A stretch of DNA of 31,991 nucleotides from Eremomyces bilateralis CBS 781.70 (GCF_010015585.1 NW_022985109.1:53833-85823); one strand, 5' to 3'. Numbered from the stretch's first letter, positions 20,374 through 31,503 are shown. Numbers and translations: made by a program. The notes: generated from the letters alone by a model not told the origin.

Positions 20374-20421
20374 ACAATACTAGGAAAGGGTCACGTGACG
20401 TAGGCACGTGACTTGGAGATG
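20374..20421 (+). repeat. Dispersed 48-bp repeat, copy A
   Basis: This 48-bp segment recurs at 31,456-31,503 with five differences, all transitions. It contains the palindrome GTCACGTGAC and a second CACGTG. It may be the end of a short mobile element or a conserved regulatory block. Confidence 0.75.
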
Positions 20422-20920
20422 TCTCTGTCCTGTGTCCTCACAGATTAACAGCAGAGGGGAATTCGGAGGTGGACCGGTTCACGAAAGAATAACTAGAGGC
20501 GTCTGTTCCCTGAATGGCGTTCCGTCACACATCCTGAGTTCTAATATATAGATGATGGTAGTATAATTGAGGTTTTGGTGTGGGTTGAGCGTTTGGCGTC
20601 GGAGTACCAATAACCGGAGGTTGTAGGGCGGTAATGGGGCACGGATATATAAGTACATGAAATTGTTGGGTGAAGCTTCAAGAGGTTCAGTTCATGTTTA
20701 TGACTATGGTATCATTCTAAATTCTTTAAGTATGAACAAACGGTTACTCAAGTCTATATATGAAGGTAGTGACCATCCGTAGGCGGAGAACCAGGAGATC
20801 ACAATACATATCAGGCTGTTTTTTGACTTGAAAGACAATTCTCATTGGCTTGTGCAGCTTCTGACGTTGGCCGGTCATAATCCAATGTAGGAGCGGTAGT
20901 ATTATGTATAATATGTCCCA
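20422..20920. other. Gene-free stretch
   Basis: AT-rich patches and a TATATAAG near 20,646; no ORF that I can support. Confidence 0.4.
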
Positions 20921-21204
20921 TCATGGGACTCGTTTCGTTACGCTGAATCGAATGCCATACTCCCAGGACCATGAGTTCGGAATGCTTATCATATACAGCA
21001 CTCCACTAATTCCTGACTCCGTATGTAAGGATCCTTGCAGTATATAAGGCCCAATACCCAGGTTCCGCCTGAGCATGGATACTGGTGTCTCTTTTGGCAT
21101 TGTGTCGCAGTTGGTTGGGCCGTTGCGTCTCACACCGTATACTGATAACTCCAGTGTATCCGACTTTTTATACAGAATCTGCCTTGGGGGGAACGGTAGA
21201 CACA
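20921..21204 (-). other. Possible orphan exon downstream of the rhodopsin-domain gene
   Basis: On the minus strand a strong 3' splice-like sequence (CTTTTTCTCCTTTCAG, at about 21,225) precedes an open frame that runs to a stop at 20,921, including GVRRNGPTNCDTMPKETPV and SWSWEYGIRFSVTKRVP. It could be a terminal exon of the membrane-protein gene at 21,269-22,649 in an alternative transcript, or a separate small gene. No family is recognised. Confidence 0.25.
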
Positions 21205-21268
21205 GCGTATCCGCCGTGTAAATCTGAAAGGAGAAAAAGGGTAAGGAAGAACAAAATGTAATAGCAAC

Positions 21269-22649
21269 TCAAGATTTCACGAATTCCGTGCGAATATCTA
21301 AGTCCGTCTGCTTCAGAACAACTCTGTCGGACTCAAGTAATTCGTATTCGCTGTTATCGTAGGTTCCTGGGTAACAATCGCTGGTATGGCCTGGCCAAGC
21401 ACCCCTCGACCTTGGGCTCTCCGATTTTAAGTCATAAGCGCCCCGCCGCATCGTGGTCCATTGACTTGGATGGGCCCCGCTGGTTCTGCTGCTCCCGTTG
21501 ACGGTGATGCCGACACGTCTCAGGGCACGTTCAAAGAATGCCTTGAGACACGGCACGCAAGCGGCAACGATTCCAAGGTAGACCTCAACAAAGCCCCATA
21601 CCAGTAGGTACACGCTATCCCAGGTGGGGTCCATGAGGGACGCGGTTGAACCATTATCGGGGGTTTTGAAGACGGAGACGCCGCTGACCACCCTAACGAT
21701 GCTTGCAACTGATGCGCAGAGACCCATGGCCATGAGAATGGCGAGGACTATCTTTTCGCGGAGGGGTCGATTGATTTTGAAAATGAAGGTGAGCGGGATG
21801 AGAGAGAAAAACACGTCGCTGATGATAATAATGACTAGGTAGGACGCCGTTAGTAGGTGACAATGATGGGAGAGGGCAGCAAGCACAGTACAAGGACCGC
21901 TCCTCGGTTCCACTATTCATTCCTCTTTGAACATGCGGAGTAGGAGCGGACGGTAAGAACCGATTAAAGTGCATATAAAGGTCTGCTTGGATCGATTTCA
22001 GGTAGGACGAAAAATCAGTAACGCACTTGAAGTTGAAATTACGGTATAGAATCCTTTCTTTGGTTTTCTGCAGTGCGCTGCTAACTCAGGTTTCACAGCT
22101 CGGTTCCAAAAGTCGCTGGTCGGTATACATTCCGTTGATATAATGACAGTGTACGCGATGGCCGCTCCCATAAGAATGACGATCGAGCCCCACATGCCCC
22201 ATATCCAGATCTTGCTTCGTCGGATGCGGAGGAGCATGAAGGCTACACTGATCTTCGTGAAGGTCACCGACCACATCAGCGCAAGCTGGGAGATGTAGGT
22301 CAAGAGCATAATCCCAACCATATGGTTGGGAGTGACGGTAATTGCATGGCGGCCAAAGCCGTAGGCCGCGCTCTGGCACGTCACACCAAACAGAATTATA
22401 GCCAATATCTACAGGCTTTAGCGTTGAAGAATTACTAGCACACGCAAAAGGACTTACAACTGATAAGGTGATGCTATAATCATCCCAACTGACCCTCATC
22501 TTCGGCCGGATCCGTGAGTAGAGCCGTAAGCCATAAAACCCCAAGGAAAGGAGCAGTAGTACTGTGAGAGGCCCAAGTAGAACGCCTTGTCGGGACTCAT
22601 TTGGGTCGGGCGGAGGGGCCATCAATTCCGGGTTGACGTTAGCGGCCAT
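21269..22649 (-). CDS. Rhodopsin-domain (PTH11-like) seven-helix membrane protein
   Basis: Integral plasma-membrane protein of the large fungal 'rhodopsin domain' family (PF20684), whose PTH11-related members act as surface-sensing receptors; this one's ligand is unknown. Exons: 22649-22458, 22408-22027, 21834-21269. Introns: 49 nt (GTAAGT...TAG) and 192 nt (GTGCGT...TAG, with a perfect TACTAAC branch point). Phases join into 380 codons including the stop (379 aa). Hydrophobic helices include GPLTVLLLLSLGFYGLRLYS, ILAIILFGV, MVGIMLLTYISQLALMW, IVILMGAAIAYTVI, IIIISDVFFSLIPLTFIF and IVLAILMAMGLCASVASIV. The family landmarks SWDDY (start of the second helix) and YGFGRH are present. The C-terminal tail is cytoplasmic-like and Ser/Arg-rich. 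The only weak point is the length of intron 2. Confidence 0.85.
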
Positions 22650-23906
22650 CAGGAGAGTAAATTACGCTTGACGACGACGAGCGTAAGCAAAGGCGAGGAG
22701 ACGGGTAAGGGTTGAAGTTCCAACAGCACGGTATCCTCCCAGTCATTGAGACGGAGCTGCCCGTTTCTCGTGCAGGGTCGATCATGAAGCTACTGTCGCC
22801 GGAATTTAACAAACGAATAGGATGATCGACAAATATCCCAGGGGACAAACAGGATGTAGACACCGCGTCGTTTTAATGCACATCCTCCAGGTTTCAGAAG
22901 GTCCAATTTTCGCCTTCGGGAGGTAGGGTCGACCGGTCTGATCCCAGCCGAAAGCCTAAATTCCTTAGCGTCTCGTGTGCCAGTAAATGGCAGGGGGGGG
23001 ACGGGGGGTTGAACGGGCGTAGGAACTGAGTCAGAGCAGTAGCTCGAACCGTGGTACAAGTACGGGGTCATACGGTTACGCGACACAGCCATGAATCAAT
23101 GGATCGCAGATTTGGCGGTTTTGTGCGTTGAACGGAGAATTCGAGGGTTACTGAGGCTTCTGAGTGACTCGCAGCAAGACCTAGCCGTGTGCTAGGGGAG
23201 CCGATGGGAACTGGGGAAACCTTGTCCCTGTCCCTGTCCCATGTTTACCTGACAACCTGCCCAGGCTGGAGAATCGTATTTCGCAACATCCTCTTATTTG
23301 TATCAATTTCTAGTGTCTCTGAAAATTCTGTGCCATACCATGCCTGCCATGCCCTCCCAAGGAATTGAATGGCTTATATCTGCATATCTCTACTTTAGAT
23401 CCTGGGTTCGTGCCCGTTAAGATAACGGTGCGACCGACGGCGATCGAAAGTCACGAGTCTAGTCTCAGGCGATCAGGCGATCAGGCACCCAGGTTGCCAT
23501 TGACAGAGTCTAAGTCAGGTACAAATTACTACTCTGGCTGAGCCATCAAAGCCATCCGAGTGCTCATCGTAACATAGTACTGCTTTTGCATTATGCTTAT
23601 ATAAATGCCATCGATTTCCTAACAGAGAACAGACTTTTTCATCCCTCATCCGAAACGGGAGCGGAACGTAGAAAAGCAGTGTTGTATGTGTGGCAATTCT
23701 TACGTCTGCTAGACTGCCAAATGTGCCACCAGCATTCTACCAGCGATCCTGAATATAAACCAGCTGCCTCTTTCGGTTGTTCCACTTGCATGGTGCGTGG
23801 GTAGTCCGGAATGTCGGACCCATCTCCACGGCAATCCTGTATTTTCGGCATGCCCCTTGTCAGCTCATTCTGGCCTCTGCATGACTGGACGCCTCCGCAA
23901 TTCTAT
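22650..23906. other. Gene-free stretch with short simple repeats
   Basis: 5' flank of the membrane-protein gene. It contains a short CCCTGT tandem run (about 23,226-23,243), GCGATCAG repeated at about 23,466-23,483, and a G-run near 22,990. Several short ORFs on both strands have no recognisable content. Confidence 0.45.
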
Positions 23907-24098
23907 TCAGTGTCGAAGTACCACGTCGTTAAGCTTCAGTTTATTGTTTCTATCGGCTGCTGTGACCTCCCATTTCTTGGTGAACAGCATGGCTTTGCAG
24001 GTTCCTGTAACCACAGACACTTTTTTCCGCCCGTGGCTCATCCTCGTGGCTTTTCGCTCCCGCATGAACGCGCTCACAATTGATGTATTACCTGCCAT
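23907..24098 (-). CDS. Doubtful small ORF, 63 aa
   Basis: An ATG at 24,098 opens a 63-codon frame rich in Lys and Arg (FMRERKATRMSHGRKKV, then FTKKWEVTAADRNNKLKL). No signal peptide and no family recognised. A longer plus-strand ORF (23,797-24,435) covers the same bases with less protein-like content. Either may be chance. Confidence 0.2.
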   Translation of the reverse strand: MAGNTSIVSAFMRERKATRMSHGRKKVSVVTGTCKAMLFTKKWEVTAADRNNKLKLNDVVLRH

Positions 24099-24435
24099 CG
24101 AGATCGCTCCAGTTTCAATGGATCATCGTATACTTGCACAAGAAAATAGGCGAGCAAAATGTGGAAAGGCGGTTTGGAAATTAAACATGGCGTTGAGTCG
24201 AAAGAAACTTGTCAAATCGGATTCTATTGGGATTATATGTGAATCCATTGTGGCGCTTGGGCCGTGGCCCGGAATGGGAGGAGTCATGGCGGAAATAACG
24301 GAATGCGATTCATTGGTATTGACGGCGGCGCTGAGCCCCGATCAGACAGCCACTGATAAGGGGCACACACTGATACGGTTCATACCATCCGCCGGGCCAA
24401 GAGACTCTATTATTGGTCCCCGGGTGAGGAAATAA

Positions 24436-25108
24436 TCATGTGACTGCTCAGGACAACGAAATGAGCACGCGGCTCCACTTAAAATGCTCAGTTTAGCTTT
24501 ACGTTGTGAATTGATTTAAGCTTACCAGCTTACTACCAACGCCTGTACTCCGTGATATTTGGTGTACAATATGATCCTTAGTTTTCGATTGATGAACAGC
24601 CTAGAAAGGTGGGAAGTCTGCAGGCTATATAATCCGCACCCAGATGCGGTTGACTAATCACCCCTTCAACACTCCGTATAGATAATGAGTGTAACAGAAT
24701 TACCGTTTGTACTTTAGCGCCATCATATCGGGTTATATCAGCGCCGTTTTCCGTTTCCAATCCTCACGTCACTCACCCACTCGTCGTCCACCCACTGTTC
24801 GGGGCCCCGTTCGGGAGAGTCCGTTCCGTGGCGCACAGCGTTCCTTGGCACGTAGCGTTCTAAACCACACGTTGATGTTGCGATCCGTGGCACGTAGCGC
24901 TCCGAACCCTCACGCCGATAGCTGAGTATCCTCGGGATAGAACAATTTGACCCAAATGTCCCGGGAGGGACCTTCTGTCGCCATCCCAACCCTGATGATG
25001 TCGAATGTAGTTTGCTGGCGACCGTCTTACCGGTAGAGGGCAAGAAATTAAATTGCATACAAAAGTTGTTCAAACTCCTAGTTCTGGACACTGACTCTTC
25101 GCGGTGAC
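24436..25108. other. Gene-free stretch with a short degenerate repeat
   Basis: No supported gene. Between about 24,824 and 24,905 the motif TGGCACGTAGCG, or a close variant, occurs three times (TGGCGCACAGCG, TGGCACGTAGCG, TGGCACGTAGCG), each followed by a TTC or CTCC. Confidence 0.5.
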
Positions 25109-26339
25109 CTAGATACTTTGCAAGTTCTTCACCGCTACGTCCCACCCTTCTTGTTGGGCACCGCCGCCAGTGAGACATCGCGCTGCTCCTTGATCATCCT
25201 TTAGCAACCACATCAACCAATTAGTGCCAGCAACCCCGAATTTGCCACCGTCCTTGTCCGCCCAGGTCGCCATATGGCCAACAGGCAAGTTGCCTTTCCA
25301 TGATGGAATATTGCTGGGTAGGTTTTTAAAATCACGTTCGCCCTGATAATAGATTAGCATCGACTATGAGCTGCGGACATAGTGCCAAAAAACGTACATT
25401 TTCAAAGGCGATATCCGATGAACCACCAAGGAAATAGAAGACAGGCTGGTGCAGTTTAGCGACCGCTTGTTGTGATGCTGAGTCGCTGAATGCTCCGGAG
25501 TTGAAAATCCCAACGGCCGAGACGCGAGGATCGGGTGCGACATCGTATGCCTCGAGACTACCGCAGCTCTGTCCTGCAGCAGCAATTTTGCTCGCATCAA
25601 CATTAGCATATTTTCCTTTACCGGCGTTTTGAGTAATAAACTTAATCGATTAGAGCAACCATTCCGATTTAGTCAGGCTAGAGCCGCCTAGACTACCATT
25701 AGCAATGACCAGGAAGCCGTAGGAAGCCCATTCGGTTAGAGCCCCTTAGAAACCGGTATCGTCGGCAATACAACCTCTATTCCCCAAACGAGTACAGGCA
25801 GCTTCAGATCTGCGGGAATCTCCTTAAGAAGATAGATGGTGTGTTAAGGTAGACCTGGTGTTGTGAAGACGACAAAAGTAGAAGACTGATTATATTGATT
25901 GACTTCTATGGAGCCTAACTAGTTGGGGATGTCTAGATACAGATGGTTGATCACCTGACTAGTGATGCCTGAGGCATCAATCCTTGAGGATAACCGTAAC
26001 ACCTGGGTCAGTTGAGTGTTCCTAAGAAGATCAGTTTATGTTCGTTTTCCGCGGCTTGGCTGGAGGGATACTCACCGCTGTATACGGGCCACTGCCACCA
26101 GTGCTAGGTCCCCCCAAAGCCCCTCCGATTCCGCCGCCTCCACCAAACAAACCCACCAAGAAGTCCTCCGAGGCTTCCGCTTGATCCGCCCAGTCCTCTA
26201 AGGCCTCCGCTAGATCCTCTAAAGGCCCCTCCCCAGAATAGTCCGCCACCAGAGCCGCCCAATCCACCACTACGCCCACCAAGCTGAGGGTAGCCTCACT
26301 TGCGGCGGCCAAAAGACTAAGGAGTGCCACTGACTGCAA
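25109..26339 (-). pseudogene. Secreted alpha/beta hydrolase, RIP-like pseudogene
   Basis: Remains of a secreted hydrolase. From 26,339 leftward: a signal-peptide-like start (MQSVALLSLLAAASEATLS), a Gly-rich linker read in two frames (one frame change inside it), SGPYTA ending at a GTGAGT donor, a 150-200 bp gap, then HTIYLLKEIPADLKLPVLVW, GALTEWASYGFLVIANGS, the nucleophile elbow GQSCG (25,559-25,573), VFYFLGGSSDIAF, a 55-nt intron (25,397-25,343) and LPVGHMATW, which supplies the likely catalytic His. The frame ends at 25,109. At least three in-frame TAA codons lie at 25,844-25,846, 25,746-25,748 and 25,650-25,652; CAA-to-TAA is what RIP gives. The catalytic Ser, Asp and His sites are still legible, so loss is fairly recent. 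The exact substrate class is uncertain. Confidence 0.75.
25963..25979. repeat. 17-bp palindrome shared with the LTR-like insertion
   Basis: TGATGCCTGAGGCATCA occurs here and, identically, at 13,854-13,870 inside the 427-bp insertion. Here it lies in the gap between the N-terminal and catalytic parts of the hydrolase pseudogene, hinting at a small old insertion there. Confidence 0.7.
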
Positions 26340-27371
26340 TTTGACAGGAATAGACCAAGTGAAAAACGGAAGTATAAGCTCTGTAGCCTAAGAGATTTGT
26401 TGAGGAGACTGTGTGACCGGAGGAATAGAGGAAGCGTGATTCTGACTAGGAAGTTCATTTATATCCCATTTGATTCCGGAATGACAATCAGATCGCACGA
26501 GTCCATCTCGACAAGCCTAACGACCTTGATATTCCATGATTTTAGCTAAAGCTCTTGGCAAACGTCGTCGCGTTTTCAGTGAACGATTCGATGTGGAGAT
26601 GAGATGCTGTGTGGAGAAGAGACACCGTGCCTGCTGGTCCTAAAGCAACTTAACGAGATTTTGGTGCGAGCAGAGCTCAGGACCAGAGGTTAGTCCGCGA
26701 GGGAACCGGTTCTTCCGGTCCAGAAGCGAGAATATTACATTTACGGATGATAGGGCATAACTTACCAAGATTTGCTCTAACGTTCCCGAGTATGAAGGTA
26801 TTCCGTAAGGCTTAGTGGATGATCATGTTCGCTGATAGCAGTCATACAAACAGGGCGAAAGAGAAACGGGCATAGGTTTCAATCTTATCGTAGGCCCGAA
26901 CCCTAGGTGCCGAGGTCTCCGCACCTGCGGTCAACTGCCTACGATAATAGATATCCATTTCTTTGCAAATTGAAGGCCGCGTAACAAAGATTATACCATA
27001 TCGTTGTCAAGGGCCCAAACCACGAAGGATTTGGTAAGCTGGTAACGCTGTTGAATTGCTAAAGAGAGAAGGAGAAGATCTCTCTCACTGCGATCTGCTA
27101 TTTACATCTGTGGGCAAACGGTCTACCCATCCCTTCTGCCTTAGGCCGCAAGGCCACAACACACAGACTGGGCAAAGCCCAAGACTGTCACAATCGTATC
27201 AAAATATCATCGTATTCTTGATCGGATTATCCGGAGTCTGCCCGGAGCACCCTCCATATTTCGATTAGCGTGAGAGTATCTCATTGGACCGATGTTGCCC
27301 GAACGCTTTCCAGAGGGGCGGGGCTTCCGGGAATCTAAGCCCCAACCTCTGGCCGCAATCCGTTAGAGTAT
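26340..27371. other. Gene-free stretch with a GC-rich hairpin
   Basis: No supported gene. A perfect-core inverted repeat lies at 27,310-27,352: CCAGAGG and GGGGCTT on the left answer AAGCCCC and CCTCTGG on the right. It includes GCGGGG, a match to the CreA consensus SYGGRG. It is about 540 bp before the xylanase start codon. Confidence 0.5.
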
Positions 27372-27378
27372 TTTAGCC
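27372..27378 (-). promoter_or_regulatory. XlnR/Xyr1-type site (GGCTAAA)
   Basis: GGCTAAA on the minus strand, about 510 bp upstream of the xylanase ATG. The XlnR/Xyr1 activator of xylanolytic genes binds GGCTAR. Function here is inferred from sequence and place only. Confidence 0.45.
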
Positions 27379-27509
27379 CTCTCGCGTAACAGACCGAATA
27401 GCGCCAAACAGATCGTACTCTAACAACCTTGATCGCTGCACCTTGACTAGCAGAAGACCTCAAAATATGAAGAAAAGAGGGAAGCTGGGGGGTAATGAGG
27501 TGGATCGTC

Positions 27510-27516
27510 GGCTAAA
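27510..27516 (+). promoter_or_regulatory. XlnR/Xyr1-type site (GGCTAAA)
   Basis: A second GGCTAAA, on the plus strand, 373 bp upstream of the xylanase ATG. A CreA-like CTGGGG lies about 25 bp further upstream, suggesting inducer activation with glucose repression. Confidence 0.5.
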
Positions 27517-27817
27517 TTGGTAGATCGCCCATTGGGACACCGGATGCGTGAATGCCGTGTCCTTCAAAGCTAAAATACATGAACGCGACCTAGCAACCAA
27601 AGAATCAACCTTCATCAACTTCATACAAGCATGAGAAAACAGCAATGCCCTGTATCCACGCAAAAGCGTGCCTTCGAGTGGTGGCATCGACGTTCAATTT
27701 GTTTTCGACGATGTTACCTCATTCTTAACTGTAATACGATATACGAATTACACTCCATGTTCCACATTAAGTAGCTCAGAGTCGAAGTAAAGCCATCCGA
27801 GCGGAGACGAGAGAATC

Positions 27818-28641
<824 letters not shown>

Positions 28642-29339
28642 TAGTGGTGTTTCCTAGGATCGGTCTGCATACCGGAAAGCAGCGTTGCACCGTGCCTCAA
28701 TTTGACGACGGGATTTACCAAATTCGAGAGACCCTATAGGTATCCGCCTGTTTCCAATGCAACGAGCAAAACCCACCTGATGCCTCCCATGGAGACTCAT
28801 TAAACAGGCTGATTTCTCCTTTGTACTGATACATCGCACAGATGATTGACTCCACCCATTTCACATATAAATTGGCATATTCCTCATGTACATAGACAAC
28901 TTCCTCCTCAGAGGATTCAATACGCCCCCCATCTGAGACGTCTTTGCTCTTCGTAGGCATTTCATATCCCCCGTGTCCGCTGTGTAATCATGGATGAGTC
29001 ATTAGATGACTAATCTCACGTATAGTTATCACTAAGTTAACTTAGGTTAGTTAACTTAGTTTCCGACAGGATTTTTGAATGAATTCGGCTAGGCCAATGA
29101 TAGTCCTGGTAGTCACAGATGTAATCATCTAAGCTAGCGCGAAAAACTGAGCTACGGGTATTCTGTTTCTATATGCTTAAAATACTCAAATACCGAGTAG
29201 AACTTTGCTACATGGGATCAGTCGGCACTTGTGATGTCTGTAGTTTTATCTTTCGTTGGTATCACGAGCGGACTGAATCGCGCGTTCGATTTTGCGGATT
29301 GTGTTGTTTGCCAATTCCAAGACCTCTGGTCTAGAAGTC
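28642..29339. other. Intergenic region between convergent xylanase and esterase genes
   Basis: Shared 3' region. It holds an 81-codon minus-strand ORF (28,960-28,715; acidic start, then HEEYANLYVKWVESIICAMY) that I cannot place and that may be a remnant, and a cluster of TTAACT motifs in inverted order at 29,034-29,062 similar to the one near 3,700. Confidence 0.45.
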
Positions 29340-30127
29340 TCAGCTAAGCAGTATCTTGCTCTTAATGAATTCCATGGCTTGCGTGCCGTATTTTCCAACA
29401 TATCCTTGGTGGGTTTGCTGATCATTTCCCTTGCAACAATACGGGTCAGGAGAATCGCAGTAAGACTGGATCTTGTCACCACCAGGGCAGCTGAAACCCT
29501 TGGGACGAGCGGCAAACTGGTAAAATTTAGCCTGAGATGCGGTGCCTGTAGATATCGGGATAACTTACGCCACCAGTTTTGCAGGTGCCGACATTGTATG
29601 GAAGACCAGAAACATTGTGTGGATCTCCCATCAAGATCGCTGCCTTGACAGCAGCCAAGGCCGGACCGGAGAGCGGCGTTCCAGCACCTCCACACAGAGC
29701 ATTGTCCATGATTTGGCCCCCCTTGAACTAGTAAGTATTCTTTTGAATCTCAAATCCGTCACAATCATGTCCTCACCTGAGAGTATCCAACTAGAATGAT
29801 CTGGGTATTGGGGCACTTCTTGTTGTAATTCGTAATAGCCTTCACCACCTCCGCCGTTCCTTGGGATGCCGAACTGTCATAGCTGATACCGCCGCAGCTT
29901 GCCTGGCCACCGCATGCCGGGTAAACAATGGCTTCTGCACCTGATCCGGGGAAAGCAGACTTGATCTGGTTGACGAGAGCTCCAGCAGATCCATAGCCTT
30001 GAGAGACAGTGGTTTCACGGGCGCCAAAGGTGTAAACTTTTGGGCAGCCTTGTCGTTTACTGAGTTCCGCTCCGTTCGCGAATGTAAGACCTCCGAAGAA
30101 AAACCCAATGGCTGTAAAGGACTTCAT
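29340..30127 (-). CDS. CE5 acetylxylan esterase (cutinase superfamily), secreted
   Basis: Removes O-acetyl groups from xylan, opening it to xylanases. Exons 30127-29777, 29721-29569 and 29516-29340, with introns of 55 and 52 nt, all in phase 0, join into 226 aa. A signal peptide of about 20 residues and a Lys24-Arg25 processing site precede the mature start QGCPKVYTFGARETT, the usual N-terminus of acetylxylan esterases rather than cutinases. Catalytic Ser116 sits in GYSQGG (split by intron 1), with Asp192 in DPYCC and His204 in HQGY, giving the expected Asp-to-His spacing of 12. Cysteines match the family's disulfides. No carbohydrate-binding module follows. For intron 1 I use the acceptor that keeps GYSQGG intact (CAAG at 29,722-29,725) rather than the nearby TAG. 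Convergent with the GH11 gene. Confidence 0.95.
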
Positions 30128-30203
30128 GGCGTGATAGAGGAACCATGCAACACTTCTGCCCTTCTATACAAGCGCCTTTCTAGAGAAGCGAAGGAACTGG
30201 CAC

Positions 30204-30211
30204 TATTTATA
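30204..30211 (-). promoter_or_regulatory. TATA box of the acetylxylan esterase gene
   Basis: TATAAATA on the minus strand, about 77 bp before the start codon at 30,127. Confidence 0.55.
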
Positions 30212-30237
30212 ATGTACGAATAGCAGCTGTTATTTTA

Positions 30238-30260
30238 TCTAGCCCTGTATTAGGGCTAGA
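30238..30260. promoter_or_regulatory. Inverted pair of GGCTAGA sites before the esterase gene
   Basis: TCTAGCCCT, five spacer bases, then AGGGCTAGA: a perfect 9-bp inverted repeat that puts one GGCTAR-type site on each strand, about 111-133 bp upstream of the esterase ATG. XlnR/Xyr1 binds GGCTAR, and inverted pairs are known in xylanase promoters of Trichoderma. It could also be a plain hairpin. Confidence 0.5.
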
Positions 30261-31455
30261 GTCGGCGTAAATTGCGTGTGAGATAGATGATTGTGAAAAG
30301 CAATCCGTGTCTAGGTGAACTACCCTGTTAAGTTTAGCGTGCCTAATCGAGAAGTTTACGCCCCGCGTTTTTAAAGAGGAAATCTGTAGGTACTGTAAGA
30401 GTCTCACTGTCGGGAATCTCCAATCGTGAGGCAAACATTGAATTGTTGCTATGAAGGAGGAATCTATCTAAGGTGTGCGAGGCGTTTATCTGTTCTGGTG
30501 TTTACAGAGCAAACGGGCCACAGGGCCACAAGGCATCCAGGTCTGCGGACCTCTGATCCATCACAGGTACATCGCTTTCCACCCGTTCGCGTCGCCGTGC
30601 GTAGCCAGGGTATGAACCAGTCATTAACACACTTCCACGCAACGTACAAAAGGTGCAGCTTCGTCCTGGCTCTGCGGTCTCCTACTACTACTCATCGCCT
30701 ACTCGTTGGAAGCACTAGGACCAGGAGACGGAGGTGTTTGAAGTGACTTGCGGGACTCGAGCGTTGATGTAGCTTCATTGCCTCATCGAGTAGATTTGCT
30801 GACACAGCAGCCGTCTTTCGTGACATGCTTGCGGTAGAACTTAGAATGTGCTCTCTGTAGCTCTCGGTGAGACTCAGCAATGGCTCAGTTAAGGCTCAGG
30901 CTGCTTTAGACTTTCGCTCACCCTCTAGGATAGGTACCCAGGATATGTCTTGCGACTTTCGGCAACTCGGTTAAGTCTATTAGTCGTGAGTCAAAGACAG
31001 TAAAGACTAGTATGATTTTCCAGGACACTCTTCCATGCAAACCAAGGATCGGACATATGCCAACGCAGCCGAATCTACACTAACGCTAGAAATGGTCCGC
31101 AAGCCGCATTGACGGTTCTGTGGGCCTTCAAGATGAGCAGAGCCCGCATACACCAAAACAATCTCTGCATCGGGAGAAGTAATGCACAGTGTATGGGAAA
31201 TCGTTTTGTCGCTTGTATAGACATCATTATGGTTGCTAAGAAGGCAGCTTACAAGTTACCCTAATTACAGTTATACTCTTCGCCGACATACCTAAATATA
31301 TAATAACTGTCAGAGCACACAGGGGTGGAATCAGGTGAGGAGTCAGCGAGTAGCTTGTGAGTAGCAAATATATAGAAAAGGGTGTGTGCCCCTTATGACT
31401 AGAGACTGATCCTTAAGGAATCAGGAACAAGAGGACGTTGGTATGCGTGCTAAGT
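30261..31455. other. Gene-free stretch
   Basis: Only short ORFs with no recognisable content on either strand. No repeat longer than a few bases was noticed before the 48-bp repeat at 31,456. Confidence 0.45.
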
Positions 31456-31503
31456 ACAATGCTAGGAAGGAGTCACGTGACGTAAGCACATGACTTGGAG
31501 ATG
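31456..31503 (+). repeat. Dispersed 48-bp repeat, copy B
   Basis: Same orientation as the copy at 20,374-20,421; five transitions separate them, one of which turns the second CACGTG into CACATG. Downstream, TCGGCTSACC occurs three times (near 31,519, 31,542 and 31,611) with another CACGTG at about 31,573. Confidence 0.75.

Noticed and set aside
22639-23092. Two minus-strand ORFs of 74 and 100 codons upstream of the membrane-protein gene
   Set aside because: Low-complexity, no start context or domain; more likely 5' flank.
23226-23243. Short CCCTGT tandem as a telomere-like repeat
   Set aside because: Only about three units and not the TTAGGG type; internal simple repeat.
23586-24435. Plus-strand ORFs of 72, 90 and 212 codons
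   Set aside because: No domain, poor codon pattern and overlapping frames; not enough to call a gene, though the longest cannot be excluded.
29246-29816. ORFs overlapping the acetylxylan esterase in other frames
   Set aside because: Explained by the three-exon CE5 gene, which keeps the GYSQGG, Asp and His sites.
30426-30746. ORF of 106 codons near 30.5 kb
   Set aside because: Basic, low-information sequence with an antisense ORF of equal quality; likely chance.
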